A stretch of 64,000 nt of DNA from Paenibacillus ottowii (GCF_006874425.1 NZ_VIJZ01000001.1:186001-250000), one strand, 5' to 3'. Numbered from the stretch's first letter, positions 53,341-62,920 are shown. Notes: generated by a model from the sequence alone, not told the origin. A program made the numbers and translations.

Positions 53341-53612
53341 TTAGGGTAAGAACAAGATCAGAAGCCACATGGCGGTTGGCAGTGAAATACCAATGGCTAT
53401 TGCTATAAGGGCAAGGGGGTTCTGAGGTAACTTTTAAAGTCCTCCTCCTTGTCCTTTTTCTCATGATAGAACGCTACCTGTGTTGCAAAGCTGTGAAGTA
53501 GCTTGAGTGCTTCGTCGCTGGGAAGGGGTTGTAGGGAATGCCACAGATCATCGTGTGCTTTTTGGAGCAATGCAGCATCTGATGTATGGTTTGGCTGATC
53601 GGTTAAGGACAT
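53341..53612 (-). pseudogene. Small membrane protein split by a frameshift
   Basis: From ATG at 53610-53612 (ribosome site AAAGGATGG) the frame codes MSLTDQPNHTSDAALLQKAH and a charged helix ending EEDFKSYLRTPLPL (69 residues, stop at 53403). At the same point another frame continues NPLALIAIAIGISLPTAMW and LLILFLP to TAA at 53341-53343, a perfect transmembrane tail. Adding one A in AGAACCCCC gives ...DFKSYLRNPLALIAIA..., a single protein of about 93 residues. So the gene is either frameshifted in this strain, read by -1 slippage, or affected by a sequencing error. Function unknown. Confidence 0.6.
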
Positions 53613-53712
53613 TTTTACCATCCTTTCGTATACTAATCTTTACCATAATTGTACAATGAAGAAGCAATGGCTGACAGGCTCATTTTCATTTATAAGATAT
53701 AGGGGGATGTAC

Positions 53713-55167
53713 ATGTCTGAACCAAAGGGAGTTATAAGCAAGCCAGAAGAGGGCAATTCTGTGCGGATCGCATGGTTTTGGCCATGGCTGGTCGGTACGT
53801 TTATGTTTGGATTGTTTTCAGTCATGTTTAATGTTATTTGGAGTCTGCTTGTAGTACCTCAGGTGCAGTATTTGCTGAGGCACGAAAGTGTGACAGATAT
53901 AACCGTGATTGTAGTATTGCTGCTATATGCATGGCTGGTTGGTCTCATTTTTGCGGCTTATGGTGCTTTGAGTGCACGTATGTCCAGCATGCATAAGCTT
54001 CCGCTGATGCTAACGGGGCTAGCATCATTATTATGCGGGCTGTGGTTGTGGATTATCGGAATACAAGGATCTGGTGGCCAACTTGCCGAAATGTCTGGAG
54101 GAGCGTGGGAGTTTTTTTCACTCTATCATGCTTGGGCGGAACCTGTACTGGAGGTATTGGGGTTATACACACAGCGTAGTGGAATTTGGTTTTTGCTGAC
54201 TTCACTGCTACCCATAGCTGGCATGGTAGTCGGGGTTGGGGTAGATCGTTACCCAGCGGTGACCGACAAGCAAGGAAAGGTGGACCATAGATGGCAATGG
54301 GTTGTAGCTGCAATATCTGCTGCGCTCATTATTGTGCTGGTGATTACGATCATGCTTCCTCAACGTCCGTACATTGCGGAGAGGGATTTTCCGGTAGTCG
54401 ATGGAGCTACAGCGGCCATTCCATTCGCGCAGGATATGCTGCATGAATTGACCGGAATGAGCAGGGTTCGTGCGGCCCACGAACTGAAATTCAACACAAC
54501 ACATCAGGCTTATGTCAATCTGATTGAAAAGAGGGCGGATCTGATCCTGGTGGCGGGTCCATCTGATGAGGAATTGCGTCTGGCGAAAAGTCGGGGAATC
54601 CAAATGAAGCTCACACCCATCGGGTGGGATGCATTTATTTTTCTCGTACATAAAAGCAATCCGGTTGACGGACTTTCTTCGGAGCAGGTGCGCAGCATAT
54701 ATGAAGGATCTATTCGTAACTGGAGTGAAGTAGGGGGAAAGAATCAGCCGATCATTGCTTATCAGCGTGAGGAAAATTCAGGGAGCCAAACCTACATGCA
54801 GAAGAAAGTGATGAAAGGTCATGACATGGCTGAACCGCCTCGGGAACTCCGAATTGGTATAATGGGTGAAATGATTAATGCAGTTGCTGATTTTAACAAG
54901 GATCATAATGCGCTCGGTTATTCATTTTATTATTTTGCAAATGTGATGCATAATCGTCAAGAGGTCAAATTTTTATCTATTGACGGAGTGGTGCCCGACA
55001 AAGAACATATTCGTTCGAAACAATATCCATTCACAGCTCAACTGTTTGTAGTTACACGCGAAGGCGAGGAACCACGTGCTTCTATGCAACGATTACTCGA
55101 ATGGCTGCAAAGCGAAGCAGGAACGCAGGCTATCGAAAAGGGTGGCTTTGTTCCTGTAAACTCGTAA
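53713..55167 (+). CDS. Membrane-anchored PstS-like substrate-binding protein
   Basis: A 484-residue protein with an unusual design. The N-terminal 210 residues have five transmembrane helices (starting WPWLVGTFMFGLFSVMFNVI, then VIVVLLLYAWLVGLIF, LPLMLTGLASLLCGLWLW, IWFLLTSLLPIAGMVVG and WVVAAISAALIIVLVI). A C-terminal phosphate-binding-protein fold follows (DFPVVDGATAAIPFAQ, WDAFIFLVHKSNPVDGLSSEQV, IYEGSIRNWSEVGG, GSQTYMQKKV). With the N-terminus inside, five helices place the binding domain outside. No permease or ATPase of the Pst type is adjacent, so a sensory or accessory role is as likely as transport. ATG 53713 fits the AGGGG site better than ATG 53707. Confidence 0.82.
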   Translation: MSEPKGVISKPEEGNSVRIAWFWPWLVGTFMFGLFSVMFNVIWSLLVVPQVQYLLRHESVTDITVIVVLLLYAWLVGLIFAAYGALSARMSSMHKLPLMLTGLASLLCGLWLWIIGIQGSGGQLAEMSGGAWEFFSLYHAWAEPVLEVLGLYTQRSGIWFLLTSLLPIAGMVVGVGVDRYPAVTDKQGKVDHRWQWVVAAISAALIIVLVITIMLPQRPYIAERDFPVVDGATAAIPFAQDMLHELTGMSRVRAAHELKFNTTHQAYVNLIEKRADLILVAGPSDEELRLAKSRGIQMKLTPIGWDAFIFLVHKSNPVDGLSSEQVRSIYEGSIRNWSEVGGKNQPIIAYQREENSGSQTYMQKKVMKGHDMAEPPRELRIGIMGEMINAVADFNKDHNALGYSFYYFANVMHNRQEVKFLSIDGVVPDKEHIRSKQYPFTAQLFVVTREGEEPRASMQRLLEWLQSEAGTQAIEKGGFVPVNS

Positions 55168-55215
55168 TCCTATCTCGTAATCCTATATGGATGATCGCAT
55201 ACAGACAGTATCGTA

Positions 55216-55236
55216 GTTTCACCATAAGAGTGAAAC
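55216..55236. promoter_or_regulatory. Inverted repeat upstream of lipoprotein gene
   Basis: GTTTCAC-N7-GTGAAAC forms a perfect 7-bp inverted repeat 93 bases before the lipoprotein start, with no T-run after it and a TATACT about 25 bases further on. It could be an operator or a weak terminator of the PstS-like gene. Confidence 0.4.
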
Positions 55237-55328
55237 CAGTACAGTAGGGTAATACATAGAGTATACTTTGCTGTGAATACAATGACCCGCGCAGCAGGTA
55301 TATCAACAACATAAGGGGATGAACAAAA

Positions 55329-56621
55329 ATGAAGAAAAAAACATCGGTTTGGGTGCTTTTGCTCGCCGTAGCCATAGTGGCAGCAGGTTGTGAAACAGGT
55401 TCAAAGACAGGACAACCGGCTCAGAACAAACCAAAGGATTCTGCATCGGCACAAGTCAAAGGTTCGGGAGCCGCTGTAGCTACACCGGAACAACAAACTG
55501 CTTCTGACGGTAAAAATAGCACAACCCCGTCTAGCACTGGCAAACCAGTGGAAACAGGAGGGCAGGCTTCGACAGGCGCTAATATAGCAAAGGTCCGCAT
55601 GGACAATATTACTGCATTGCGATTGATCGACGGCCGATCCGGCTGGATCGGCGGTAATGGATGGATTGCCCGAACAGACGCGGCTGCATCTGGCTCAGTC
55701 GGTTCGGCTTGGAATGTGCAGTATCAAGGCCAGGGTACAGTCCAACAGATTTTTGCCTTGAATGGAGAGCAGGCCTGGGCTGTTATGGAAGATAGCGGTT
55801 CATTGCTGGCAACTTCCGATGGCGGTAAGCGTTGGGAAGCTGTCGGGACTGTGCCTAAGCAAGGACAAGCGGGATTCTTACACTTTGTATCTTCCAAAGA
55901 AGGATTCAGTGGCAACCAATATACCAAAGATGGAGGGCAAAACTGGTCGTCGCTCCCCGTTCCTGGTCACACGGTAGGGCAACCATATTACCATGATCGG
56001 CAAAACGGCTGGGCGGTAGCTCAGAAAACAGAAGGTTCGATCCAGATTTTACATACCGTTAACGGGGGCCAAAATTGGACTACCGTCATGTCGCGAACAA
56101 CCGAAGGGCCTCTAAACGGAGTAACTATTCGTTCGGTAGAGCGGGGCAATGCATGGATTGAACTGGTTGGAGACACGGGGATGAATCAGACATCGTATTC
56201 GCTTTGGCATACTGCTGATCGTGGACAAAGCTGGGACATTGTACTGGCAAATTCCACCGCTGGCGGCGGCCCGGCACCAGGGGTTAGCCAGCAGGACAAC
56301 CAGGTTCCTAAAAATGGAGGGACAGCACCAGGCATGCTCTATGCTGTTAACAGCAGTACCGCATTGATGGGAGGCTACTGTGCACCGTGCGACAAGCCTA
56401 ATACGATTGGTTGGACCCATGACGGTGGCAAGACGTGGAACAACGGCAAGCAAGGCTTTGATGGTTATGGCAATCAGCAAATCGGGATGGCCAATGCCAA
56501 GGAAGGCTGGGCTATTTTCTCGGATTCAGAGAAGGCTCCAATTATGTATACCACTTCGGATGGTGGTCAGCACTGGACGCAGAGTCATGTATTTGACAAG
56601 CCTGTGACACCAAACTCCTAG
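55329..56621 (+). CDS. Lipoprotein with BNR/Asp-box beta-propeller
   Basis: A 430-residue surface lipoprotein. The signal peptide ends in VAAGC (lipobox, Cys21) and is followed by a Gln/Ser/Thr/Pro-rich linker to about residue 85. The rest is a beta-propeller with repeated Asp-box motifs: SDGGKRWE, KDGGQNWS, VNGGQNWT, ADRGQSWD, HDGGKTWN and SDGGQHWT. This pattern resembles Ycf48-like and sialidase-type propellers but lacks sialidase catalytic arginines in recognisable context, so I do not call an enzyme. The ATG follows AAGGGGATG. The aldo/keto reductase and Mug genes follow within 15 bases each, so they are likely one operon. Confidence 0.82.
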   Translation: MKKKTSVWVLLLAVAIVAAGCETGSKTGQPAQNKPKDSASAQVKGSGAAVATPEQQTASDGKNSTTPSSTGKPVETGGQASTGANIAKVRMDNITALRLIDGRSGWIGGNGWIARTDAAASGSVGSAWNVQYQGQGTVQQIFALNGEQAWAVMEDSGSLLATSDGGKRWEAVGTVPKQGQAGFLHFVSSKEGFSGNQYTKDGGQNWSSLPVPGHTVGQPYYHDRQNGWAVAQKTEGSIQILHTVNGGQNWTTVMSRTTEGPLNGVTIRSVERGNAWIELVGDTGMNQTSYSLWHTADRGQSWDIVLANSTAGGGPAPGVSQQDNQVPKNGGTAPGMLYAVNSSTALMGGYCAPCDKPNTIGWTHDGGKTWNNGKQGFDGYGNQQIGMANAKEGWAIFSDSEKAPIMYTTSDGGQHWTQSHVFDKPVTPNS

Positions 56622-56634
56622 GGAGGGAATGTAT

Positions 56635-57504
56635 ATGGGTCAAAGTCAACATAAGAAAAATGCGATTACCTGGACGGACGGTCGTGAAGTACCCCTCATC
56701 GGACAGGGCACGTGGAATATGGGTGAAAAAGCCTCGCTCCGGCAGGAGGAGGTACGTGCGCTTCAACTTGGCTTCGAGCTGGGGATGACGCTGGTGGACA
56801 CGGCTGAAATGTACGCGGAAGGCGGCGCAGAAGAGATCGTCGGGGAAGCCATTCGGGGCCGCCGGGACGATGTATATCTCGTCAGCAAAGCTTACCCCCA
56901 TCATGCGGACCGTCAAGGATTGGCTCAAGCCTGTGAAGCGAGCCTAACCCGGATGGGAACCGAGTATGTGGACATGTACCTGCTGCATTGGCGCGGGAAT
57001 ATTCCACTGGAAGAGACAATACAGGGCATGGAAAAACTGCGTGAGCAGGGCAAAATCCGTAACTGGGGCGTATCCAATCTGGACAAGTTCGATATGGAGG
57101 AGTTATGGAGCCTGAGTGGGGGCGAAGCCTGTGCTGTCAACCAAGTGCTGTATCATGCAGCTTCACGAGGTATCGAATATGATCTGCTCCCTTGGAGCCG
57201 TACGCATGGGGTACCTGTAATGGCCTATTGCCCGATTGCCCAAGGTGGACGCCTGCGACGGGGGCTGCTGGAGCATCCCGTTATGTTAGACATTGCTGCC
57301 AGCCATGGGGTAACACCATCGCAAATTGCACTCGCATGGGTCATACGGGACGGTGATGTGTGGGCAATCCCCAAGGCTGTGCAAGAATCGCATGTACGAG
57401 AAAATGCAGCGGCAGCAAACATTCGGCTCACCCCTGAACAACTTGAACAAATAGACGAAGCTTTTCCGTTGCCAACGAGAAAGCAGCCGCTGGATATGGT
57501 TTGA
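56635..57504 (+). CDS. Aldo/keto reductase
   Basis: A 289-residue NADPH-dependent oxidoreductase of the AKR fold that reduces aldehydes or ketones. The catalytic tetrad is visible: Asp and Tyr in VDTAEMYAEGGAEEIVG, Lys in YLVSKAYPHH, and His in YLLHWRGNIPLEET. The cofactor-binding end has IPKAVQESHVRENAAAANI. ATG 56635 lies eight bases after GGGAGG; ATG 56629 is too close to it. Sits between the propeller lipoprotein and the DNA glycosylase gene, with 13- and 15-base gaps. Confidence 0.92.
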   Translation: MGQSQHKKNAITWTDGREVPLIGQGTWNMGEKASLRQEEVRALQLGFELGMTLVDTAEMYAEGGAEEIVGEAIRGRRDDVYLVSKAYPHHADRQGLAQACEASLTRMGTEYVDMYLLHWRGNIPLEETIQGMEKLREQGKIRNWGVSNLDKFDMEELWSLSGGEACAVNQVLYHAASRGIEYDLLPWSRTHGVPVMAYCPIAQGGRLRRGLLEHPVMLDIAASHGVTPSQIALAWVIRDGDVWAIPKAVQESHVRENAAAANIRLTPEQLEQIDEAFPLPTRKQPLDMV

Positions 57505-57519
57505 GGAAGGAGGGAGCCG

Positions 57520-58056
57520 ATGACAGAGCCAGGGACTGAACTGCACGAGGTAGACGATCATCTCGACTATGGATTATCCGTTGTATTTATCGGCTTTAAC
57601 CCCAGCTTGAAATCAGGCGAGGTAGGGCATCATTATGCGAATCCACGCAACCGCTTTTGGCGCATATTGGAGGGGGCTGGCTTGACGCCTCGCTTGTACG
57701 ATCCATCGGAAGATCGAGAGCTGCTAAAGCTAGGCTACGGTTTTACCAACATTGTCTCTCGTCCCACTAGGGGAGTGGAGGACATTACACGAGAGGAATA
57801 CGCCGAAGGACGTCTGAAGCTGCATGCGAAGCTTATGGAGTACCGCCCGAAGGTCGCTTGCTTTGTCGGCAAAGGCGTGTACACCGAATATAGTAAAAAA
57901 TCCAAAGCAGATTGGGGATTCCAGCCTGAACCGCTAATCCCTGAAATGCATGAATTCGTGGCACCCTCGTCTAGTGGATTGGTGCGCATGTCGCTGGAAG
58001 AAATCACAGATATTTATCGCCGTCTCCAAGCGTTCCTTTCGTCAGAAGCCGTCTAA
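57520..58056 (+). CDS. mug: G/U mismatch-specific DNA glycosylase
   Basis: A 178-residue base-excision-repair enzyme of the Mug/TDG family, which removes uracil or thymine mispaired with guanine. The catalytic motif is VVFIGFNPSLKSGEVGHHYANP with the conserved Asn, followed by NRFWRILEGAGLTP, GYGFTNIVSRPTRG and the DNA-intercalating VAPSSSGL-type loop near the end (FVAPSSSGLVR). The ATG follows GGAAGGAGGGAG. It is probably co-transcribed with the aldo/keto reductase, and the transcript ends at the hairpin 58095-58142 shared with the convergent alanine dehydrogenase gene. Confidence 0.9.
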   Translation: MTEPGTELHEVDDHLDYGLSVVFIGFNPSLKSGEVGHHYANPRNRFWRILEGAGLTPRLYDPSEDRELLKLGYGFTNIVSRPTRGVEDITREEYAEGRLKLHAKLMEYRPKVACFVGKGVYTEYSKKSKADWGFQPEPLIPEMHEFVAPSSSGLVRMSLEEITDIYRRLQAFLSSEAV

Positions 58057-58094
58057 ATGCGATTAAATATGTTAGATGCAGTTAGCATACAAAG

Positions 58095-58142
58095 AAAGAA
58101 CCATACACTTCAATCCCTGCGGGAAAAAGTGTGTGGTTCTTT
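58095..58142. terminator. Bidirectional terminator between mug and ald
   Basis: AAAGAACCATACACTT and AAGTGTGTGGTTCTTT form a 16-bp stem with one mismatch. The minus strand continues TTTCTTTG, and the plus strand ends in TTCTTTG. Confidence 0.8.
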
Positions 58143-58156
58143 GTGCTGCTTCGATT

Positions 58157-59287
58157 TTATTGCAAGGCTTTGGCCTGCCATGCCTGTTCCGCAGGAACAT
58201 AAGGATACCCCAGATCACGGGCGACTGCTTCGTAGGTGATATGTCCATTCAGGACATTGGCACCGCTAAGCAGCGGCTTGCTTCTGCGAAGCGCCTCTTG
58301 CACGCCAAGATCCGCAAGTTGGAGAGCATAGGGAAGCGTCGCGTTCGTCAGAGCGAGCGTGGAGGTTTGCGGCACCGCACCGGGCATGTTCGCTACTGCA
58401 TAGTGAATGACGCCATGTTTTACATAGGTTGGCTGATCGTGTGTCGTGATATGGTCAATCGTCTCGACAATGCCACCTTGGTCAATGGCGACATCGACAA
58501 TCACTGAGCCGGATTGCATGGTCTGCACCATGGCCTCTGTTACGAGCCGTGGGGCTTTGGCACCGGTGATCAGGACAGCGCCGATCAGCAGATCGCTTTG
58601 TGCTACGGCTTCCGCAATGTTAGAGGGGGTCGACACCAGCGTATGAAGCTGATTGCCAAAAATATCGTCCAGCTGGCGCAGTCTTGGCAGGCTCAGATCG
58701 ATCAGTGTAACATCTGCGCCGAGACCGATGGCGACCTTGGCCGCATTGGTGCCGACCACCCCTCCGCCAATAATAGTCACTTTACCGCGTTTGACCCCCG
58801 GCACACCTGCCAGCAGGATGCCTTTCCCCCCTTTTGGTTTTTCCAACAGCTGTGCTCCGATTTGTACAGCCATTCGGCCTGCAACCTCGCTCATGGGTGT
58901 AAGCAGCGGCAGGCTTCCTTCAACATCTAGCGTTTCGTAGGAAATGGCAGCTACGCCGTTGTCTGTTAAAGCCCGGGCGAGTGCGGGCTCGGCAGCCAGA
59001 TGCAGATAGGTGAACAAAATCAAATCTGGTCGAAAATACCCGTATTCAGAGGGGAGCGGTTCTTTTACCTTGATAACCAGATCCGCCTGGGACCACACAT
59101 CTGCAGCTTGCTGTACAAGGGTAGCCCCTGCAGTGGCATAATCTCCGTCTGTAAAGCCGCTTTCAGCACCTGCATGGCTTTCTACAAATACATGATGTCC
59201 GTGTTGAATCATTTGAGCAGCACCCGCAGGTGTCAGAGCAACACGGTTTTCATTGTTCTTAATCTCTTTCGGAATCCCAATTTTCAT
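58157..59287 (-). CDS. ald: Alanine dehydrogenase
   Basis: A 376-residue NAD-dependent enzyme that converts L-alanine to pyruvate and ammonia, used for growth on alanine and during sporulation. It shows the conserved N-terminus [20 protein letters not shown], the substrate segment [21 protein letters not shown] and the NAD-binding [16 protein letters not shown] at 59285-59287 gives the family's exact start; the GTG at 59296 is too close to AGGAGAGG. It is divergent from a PucR-type regulator. In B. subtilis the PucR-family protein AdeR activates ald, so the same control is expected here. Confidence 0.96.
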   Translation of the reverse strand: MKIGIPKEIKNNENRVALTPAGAAQMIQHGHHVFVESHAGAESGFTDGDYATAGATLVQQAADVWSQADLVIKVKEPLPSEYGYFRPDLILFTYLHLAAEPALARALTDNGVAAISYETLDVEGSLPLLTPMSEVAGRMAVQIGAQLLEKPKGGKGILLAGVPGVKRGKVTIIGGGVVGTNAAKVAIGLGADVTLIDLSLPRLRQLDDIFGNQLHTLVSTPSNIAEAVAQSDLLIGAVLITGAKAPRLVTEAMVQTMQSGSVIVDVAIDQGGIVETIDHITTHDQPTYVKHGVIHYAVANMPGAVPQTSTLALTNATLPYALQLADLGVQEALRRSKPLLSGANVLNGHITYEAVARDLGYPYVPAEQAWQAKALQ

Positions 59288-59529
59288 TTCGTTCACCTCT
59301 CCTAAAAAATAATTGTTATCCTACGGCAAATGATTGTTTTTAGGGCAGCTACGCTGCAAAATCAAAAATGGCACTATCATTTGTATGCAGTTTACCGATT
59401 AGTTACATGGACTCAAGCCGATAAATGCAATTCATGTTAGATTAGGTACAGTTTACAAGGGAGTAAACTCCTTGGCATCATACATTTTGTCGGATTATCT
59501 GACTTAAAGGCTCGACTTTTTGATGAATA

Positions 59530-59550
59530 TATGTCATATAAAATGACATA
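59530..59550. promoter_or_regulatory. Palindrome in the ald / PucR intergenic region
   Basis: TATGTCAT-N5-ATGACATA is a perfect 8-base inverted repeat 27 bases before the regulator start, suited to autoregulation. Elsewhere in the same gap GTTTAC-N6-GTAAAC (59451-59468) and the related CAGTTTAC at 59388 and 59449 are further candidate regulator sites. Confidence 0.45.
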
Positions 59551-59576
59551 AAAACATACATATAAGGAGAATGCCG

Positions 59577-61241
59577 ATGAAGGGTAAAAAAACATTTACC
59601 ATTGCGGATGTGCTGGAACGTCCTGTTTTCCGGCGGGCAAAGTTGGCTGCTGGGGAACAGGGCGTCAATCGCCGTGTGGGCTGGGTTCATGTGTTAGAAA
59701 TCACCAATGTATCCCCCTTTGTGAGCCGTCATGACCTGATTTTGACGACCGGCCTGTGGCTAACCCGGAAGGGGGAAGAACGCGCCGAGTATATGGAACA
59801 ACTGATCCGCTCGGAAGCCGCAGGATTATGTGTAGAGCTCGGCACGAGCATCCATGTGATCCCCTCGGAAATACTGGAGTTGGCGGAACGGCATCACTTC
59901 CCGGTCATCGTATTTGAGCAGCCGGTGCGTTTTGTTGAAATTACACAAGATATTCACTCCCTACTTATTAACCGACATCATGAACTGTTAAAAGATCTGG
60001 AGCGATTTTCACGTCAGCTTCAGCAGGAAACTCTGCGCAGCACCGATATGAACGCCCTCTTGCGTGTGCTTCATGACTATGCTGCCCGGCAGATCATCTA
60101 CATGTCCTCCATTGATACCAATCGATTCGTGCCCTCCGTCCAGCCGGATGTAGCAGACCATATTGCAGATTTTTACGCCCATGAAGTGGAATCAAGTATG
60201 ACGGCCGATCGGGAGGGGCACCTGCTGTTTCATCTGAATGAATCCACTGCTGTCTTGTTTCAGCCTGTTGTATGCTTCGGTCAGGTGTTTTCTGCGGTAG
60301 GTGTGGTCCTGCATAGTGAAATGCCGACCGAGGAAATATCGCTGCTCATTGATTACACAGCCAAGGCGGCCGCTACATTGGTACTGAGAACACAGTTTCT
60401 TGAAGACCGATTGCTACGTAATCAAAATGAACTGATTCAGGATGTGTTGAACGGCCAGCTTCCGAGTGAAGAACAGGCCCAGACCCGGATGGGACTGCGA
60501 TTGTTAACGAAGGGACGGTATTTATTTTGGGCAGGGATCATTGAGGTAGAGCATCAGGACAAGGACGCCAGTCAGGTGCGCAAGGAATCCATCAATCAGG
60601 ATGTATTAGTGCTGCTTCGTTCTCTGCTGAAAAAAGAAACGTTGCACAATCTGTTAATGATGAAGGGAAGTCAATGCTACATCCTTTGTGCCAAGGAGGA
60701 ATTAACGCTGCGTTCCGCAGCACAGATGAAAAAGGTGCTGGCCCATACGGTCCAATATATTCAGAACTATGCCGCAGGACAGCTTGACAAGGTGCGCATT
60801 CATGCAGGTTTTGGCAAGATGAGACATCGCATGACAGGGATGGACCGTAGTTTTGAAGAGGCCTATCAGGTCATTGAAGTCGCGCGAAGCGTCCCGGTGA
60901 TGAAGGATCAGCTATTTTACGACACCATCGGAATCTATCAATTGTTGAAAGCAGTGCCTCGTATTCCTTTTCTACAAGAATTTGTACAAGACCATTTGGG
61001 GGAGTTGATTGCACATGATCGTGAGCACCATATGCAGCTTCTGGATACGCTGGATGCCTACTTTCAATGCCATGGCTCCAAGCGTGATACTGCCGGAATT
61101 CTGTATATTCATAGGCAGACCCTCTATAATCGGCTGGATAAAATCAACGAAATTGTAGAAGGAAATTTGACAGACCCTGATAAGCGCCGTTGCCTGGAGA
61201 TGGCACTTCTGGCTTACCGGATGCTTCAGGCTGAAAATTGA
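59577..61241 (+). CDS. PucR-family transcriptional regulator (AdeR-like)
   Basis: A 554-residue regulator. The N-terminal PucR domain (about residues 5-125) starts FTIADVLERPVFRRAKLAAG and contains VSRHDLILTTGLWL. A middle GGDEF-like/CdaR region follows, and the C-terminal PucR-type helix-turn-helix reads GSKRDTAGILYIHRQTLYNRL. ATG 59577 lies seven bases after AAGGAG; ATG 59571 is too close. The divergent partner is alanine dehydrogenase, so by analogy with B. subtilis AdeR it is probably an alanine-responsive activator of ald. The 289-base gap between them contains several inverted repeats. Confidence 0.9.
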   Translation: MKGKKTFTIADVLERPVFRRAKLAAGEQGVNRRVGWVHVLEITNVSPFVSRHDLILTTGLWLTRKGEERAEYMEQLIRSEAAGLCVELGTSIHVIPSEILELAERHHFPVIVFEQPVRFVEITQDIHSLLINRHHELLKDLERFSRQLQQETLRSTDMNALLRVLHDYAARQIIYMSSIDTNRFVPSVQPDVADHIADFYAHEVESSMTADREGHLLFHLNESTAVLFQPVVCFGQVFSAVGVVLHSEMPTEEISLLIDYTAKAAATLVLRTQFLEDRLLRNQNELIQDVLNGQLPSEEQAQTRMGLRLLTKGRYLFWAGIIEVEHQDKDASQVRKESINQDVLVLLRSLLKKETLHNLLMMKGSQCYILCAKEELTLRSAAQMKKVLAHTVQYIQNYAAGQLDKVRIHAGFGKMRHRMTGMDRSFEEAYQVIEVARSVPVMKDQLFYDTIGIYQLLKAVPRIPFLQEFVQDHLGELIAHDREHHMQLLDTLDAYFQCHGSKRDTAGILYIHRQTLYNRLDKINEIVEGNLTDPDKRRCLEMALLAYRMLQAEN

Positions 61242-61342
61242 TCCTAAATGACTAGCTCTATTTTCCATTCTACTCATTTACAATGCGTATTAACACTGAG
61301 ATAATAGAAGAGATCAGGGAAATATTTTGAAAGGGGATTAAT

Positions 61343-62866
61343 ATGAATATAAAAAAATGGATTGCCGTCCCTCTTATTCTGTTAATGGTAGCTTTGACAG
61401 GTTGCCAGGCAGTAGGGGGATTTGATGTAAGTAAAAATTTATTGGGAACACTTGATGTGAAATCCCAGCAAACAACGGAGAAGATTTCACTTAAATTAAC
61501 TCCAAGAGAAGGAATCACACAAGGAGATCAGGAAATCATAAATTTGCTTAATTCGATTTCGGTGACTGTAGATGAAGCCAAGGTACAGTCGGAGGAAATT
61601 GTTTCTGCCAAGGGTACATTGCACATTGATAAGTATAATCTGCCATTTGAGCTTGCTTTGGATCGCCAAGGTATCGCTATTCAATTGGAAGGTGCTAAAA
61701 AACCTTATTACATATCTTTAAACTCGCAAGAGCGTTTGAGCGGTCTGCCTGCTGGGTTTGATCCGTATGTATATTCCAAAGATGTGAGAGCTCTGACCAA
61801 AACAGCGGCTGCACTTATGCTCAAGCATGCTCCTAATCCTTCGACCATTTCTGCAACGTCTGTAACTGAAGAAGTGTACGGTGAAAAAGACAAGGTGAAA
61901 CTGACCCATCTCCATGCAGAACTGCGCGGTGATGAACTGGTTGCATTGGTAAAACCGTTCCTGACGAATCTGGCCAAGGACGAGGCAGGCTTGAAAGAAC
62001 TGATCAGTCAAGCCATTGATGTGACTAAAACGATCACTTCCGGTATGGCTATTGAGGGTAGTGATAAAGTAACAACGGAACTGAATGAAAACAAAGAAAA
62101 ACTGGTCAACGAAGCTTACACCGAGGTTAAAAAGTATTTGGATCTGGCTGTGGCGCAGTATGATGCAGGAGTTAGCACCATGTATGCACAGGCACCTGAA
62201 ATCAAAACAGTTCTGAGTGCAAACACGGTGCTGAAAAGCGACATGTATTTTGATGAAAAAGGAAATGTTCGCAAAGCGCTGTCAGACCTGACAGTTGCAT
62301 TGCCAGACATCGACGGTCTTCCAGTGAAATCCTTTACCGTTCTGACCGAGACTCAAGCCTGGAACGTCAACGGTAGTGTAACGGCCGATAAAGTAGATAT
62401 TTCTAACGGTGTGATTGACTTGAATAACCAAGCTGAATTAACACCAGGAGCAACACTGCGTAACTTTGAAACAAATTCCCCGATCTACAATATTTTAAAA
62501 AATGATTTGGAAATTACAAAAGTAGAAACCACTTTCGATCCTAAAGACGATTACTATGTCTTGGAGAATCGTAAAGGTACGGCTTTCATCCCATTGCGTG
62601 AACTGACAGGCGAACTAAGCGCAGAATTAAAATGGGATGCAGCTGCCAAACAAACAACAGTAATTGATGATATTACGGGTAAAACGATTAAGCTGAAAAG
62701 TGGCTCCAAGCAGGCTGTATTGGAAGGAAGCACATTGACGTTGCCACAAGCTCCATATACGGATGAATATGGCACATTGTATGTTCCTTTCAAATCTGTT
62801 GCTGAGGCGCTTGGCGCCACTGTAACTCGTAACAGTGCTGGAGAATATGTACTGAAACGCGATTAA
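61343..62866 (+). CDS. Lipoprotein with copper-amine-oxidase N-terminal domain
   Basis: A 507-residue surface lipoprotein. The signal peptide ends LMVALTGC (lipobox Cys at about 21). A long central region (about 30-380) with beta-strands and helices follows, which I do not recognise. The last 120 residues form a copper amine oxidase N-terminal (stalk) domain: FIPLRELTGELSAELKWD and VPFKSVAEALGATVTRN. This module is common on Paenibacillus surface proteins and does not imply oxidase activity. AAAGGGG precedes the ATG. The gene stands alone, with a strong terminator at 62888. Confidence 0.82.
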   Translation: MNIKKWIAVPLILLMVALTGCQAVGGFDVSKNLLGTLDVKSQQTTEKISLKLTPREGITQGDQEIINLLNSISVTVDEAKVQSEEIVSAKGTLHIDKYNLPFELALDRQGIAIQLEGAKKPYYISLNSQERLSGLPAGFDPYVYSKDVRALTKTAAALMLKHAPNPSTISATSVTEEVYGEKDKVKLTHLHAELRGDELVALVKPFLTNLAKDEAGLKELISQAIDVTKTITSGMAIEGSDKVTTELNENKEKLVNEAYTEVKKYLDLAVAQYDAGVSTMYAQAPEIKTVLSANTVLKSDMYFDEKGNVRKALSDLTVALPDIDGLPVKSFTVLTETQAWNVNGSVTADKVDISNGVIDLNNQAELTPGATLRNFETNSPIYNILKNDLEITKVETTFDPKDDYYVLENRKGTAFIPLRELTGELSAELKWDAAAKQTTVIDDITGKTIKLKSGSKQAVLEGSTLTLPQAPYTDEYGTLYVPFKSVAEALGATVTRNSAGEYVLKRD

Positions 62867-62887
62867 AAAGAAATTAAGCACATCTTG

Positions 62888-62920
62888 GAACCGGCCCCGA
62901 TTAGGGGCTGGTTCTTTTTT
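62888..62920 (+). terminator. Terminator of the lipoprotein gene
   Basis: GAACCGGCCCC pairs with GGGGCTGGTTC around GATTA, followed by TTTTTT. Confidence 0.93.
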
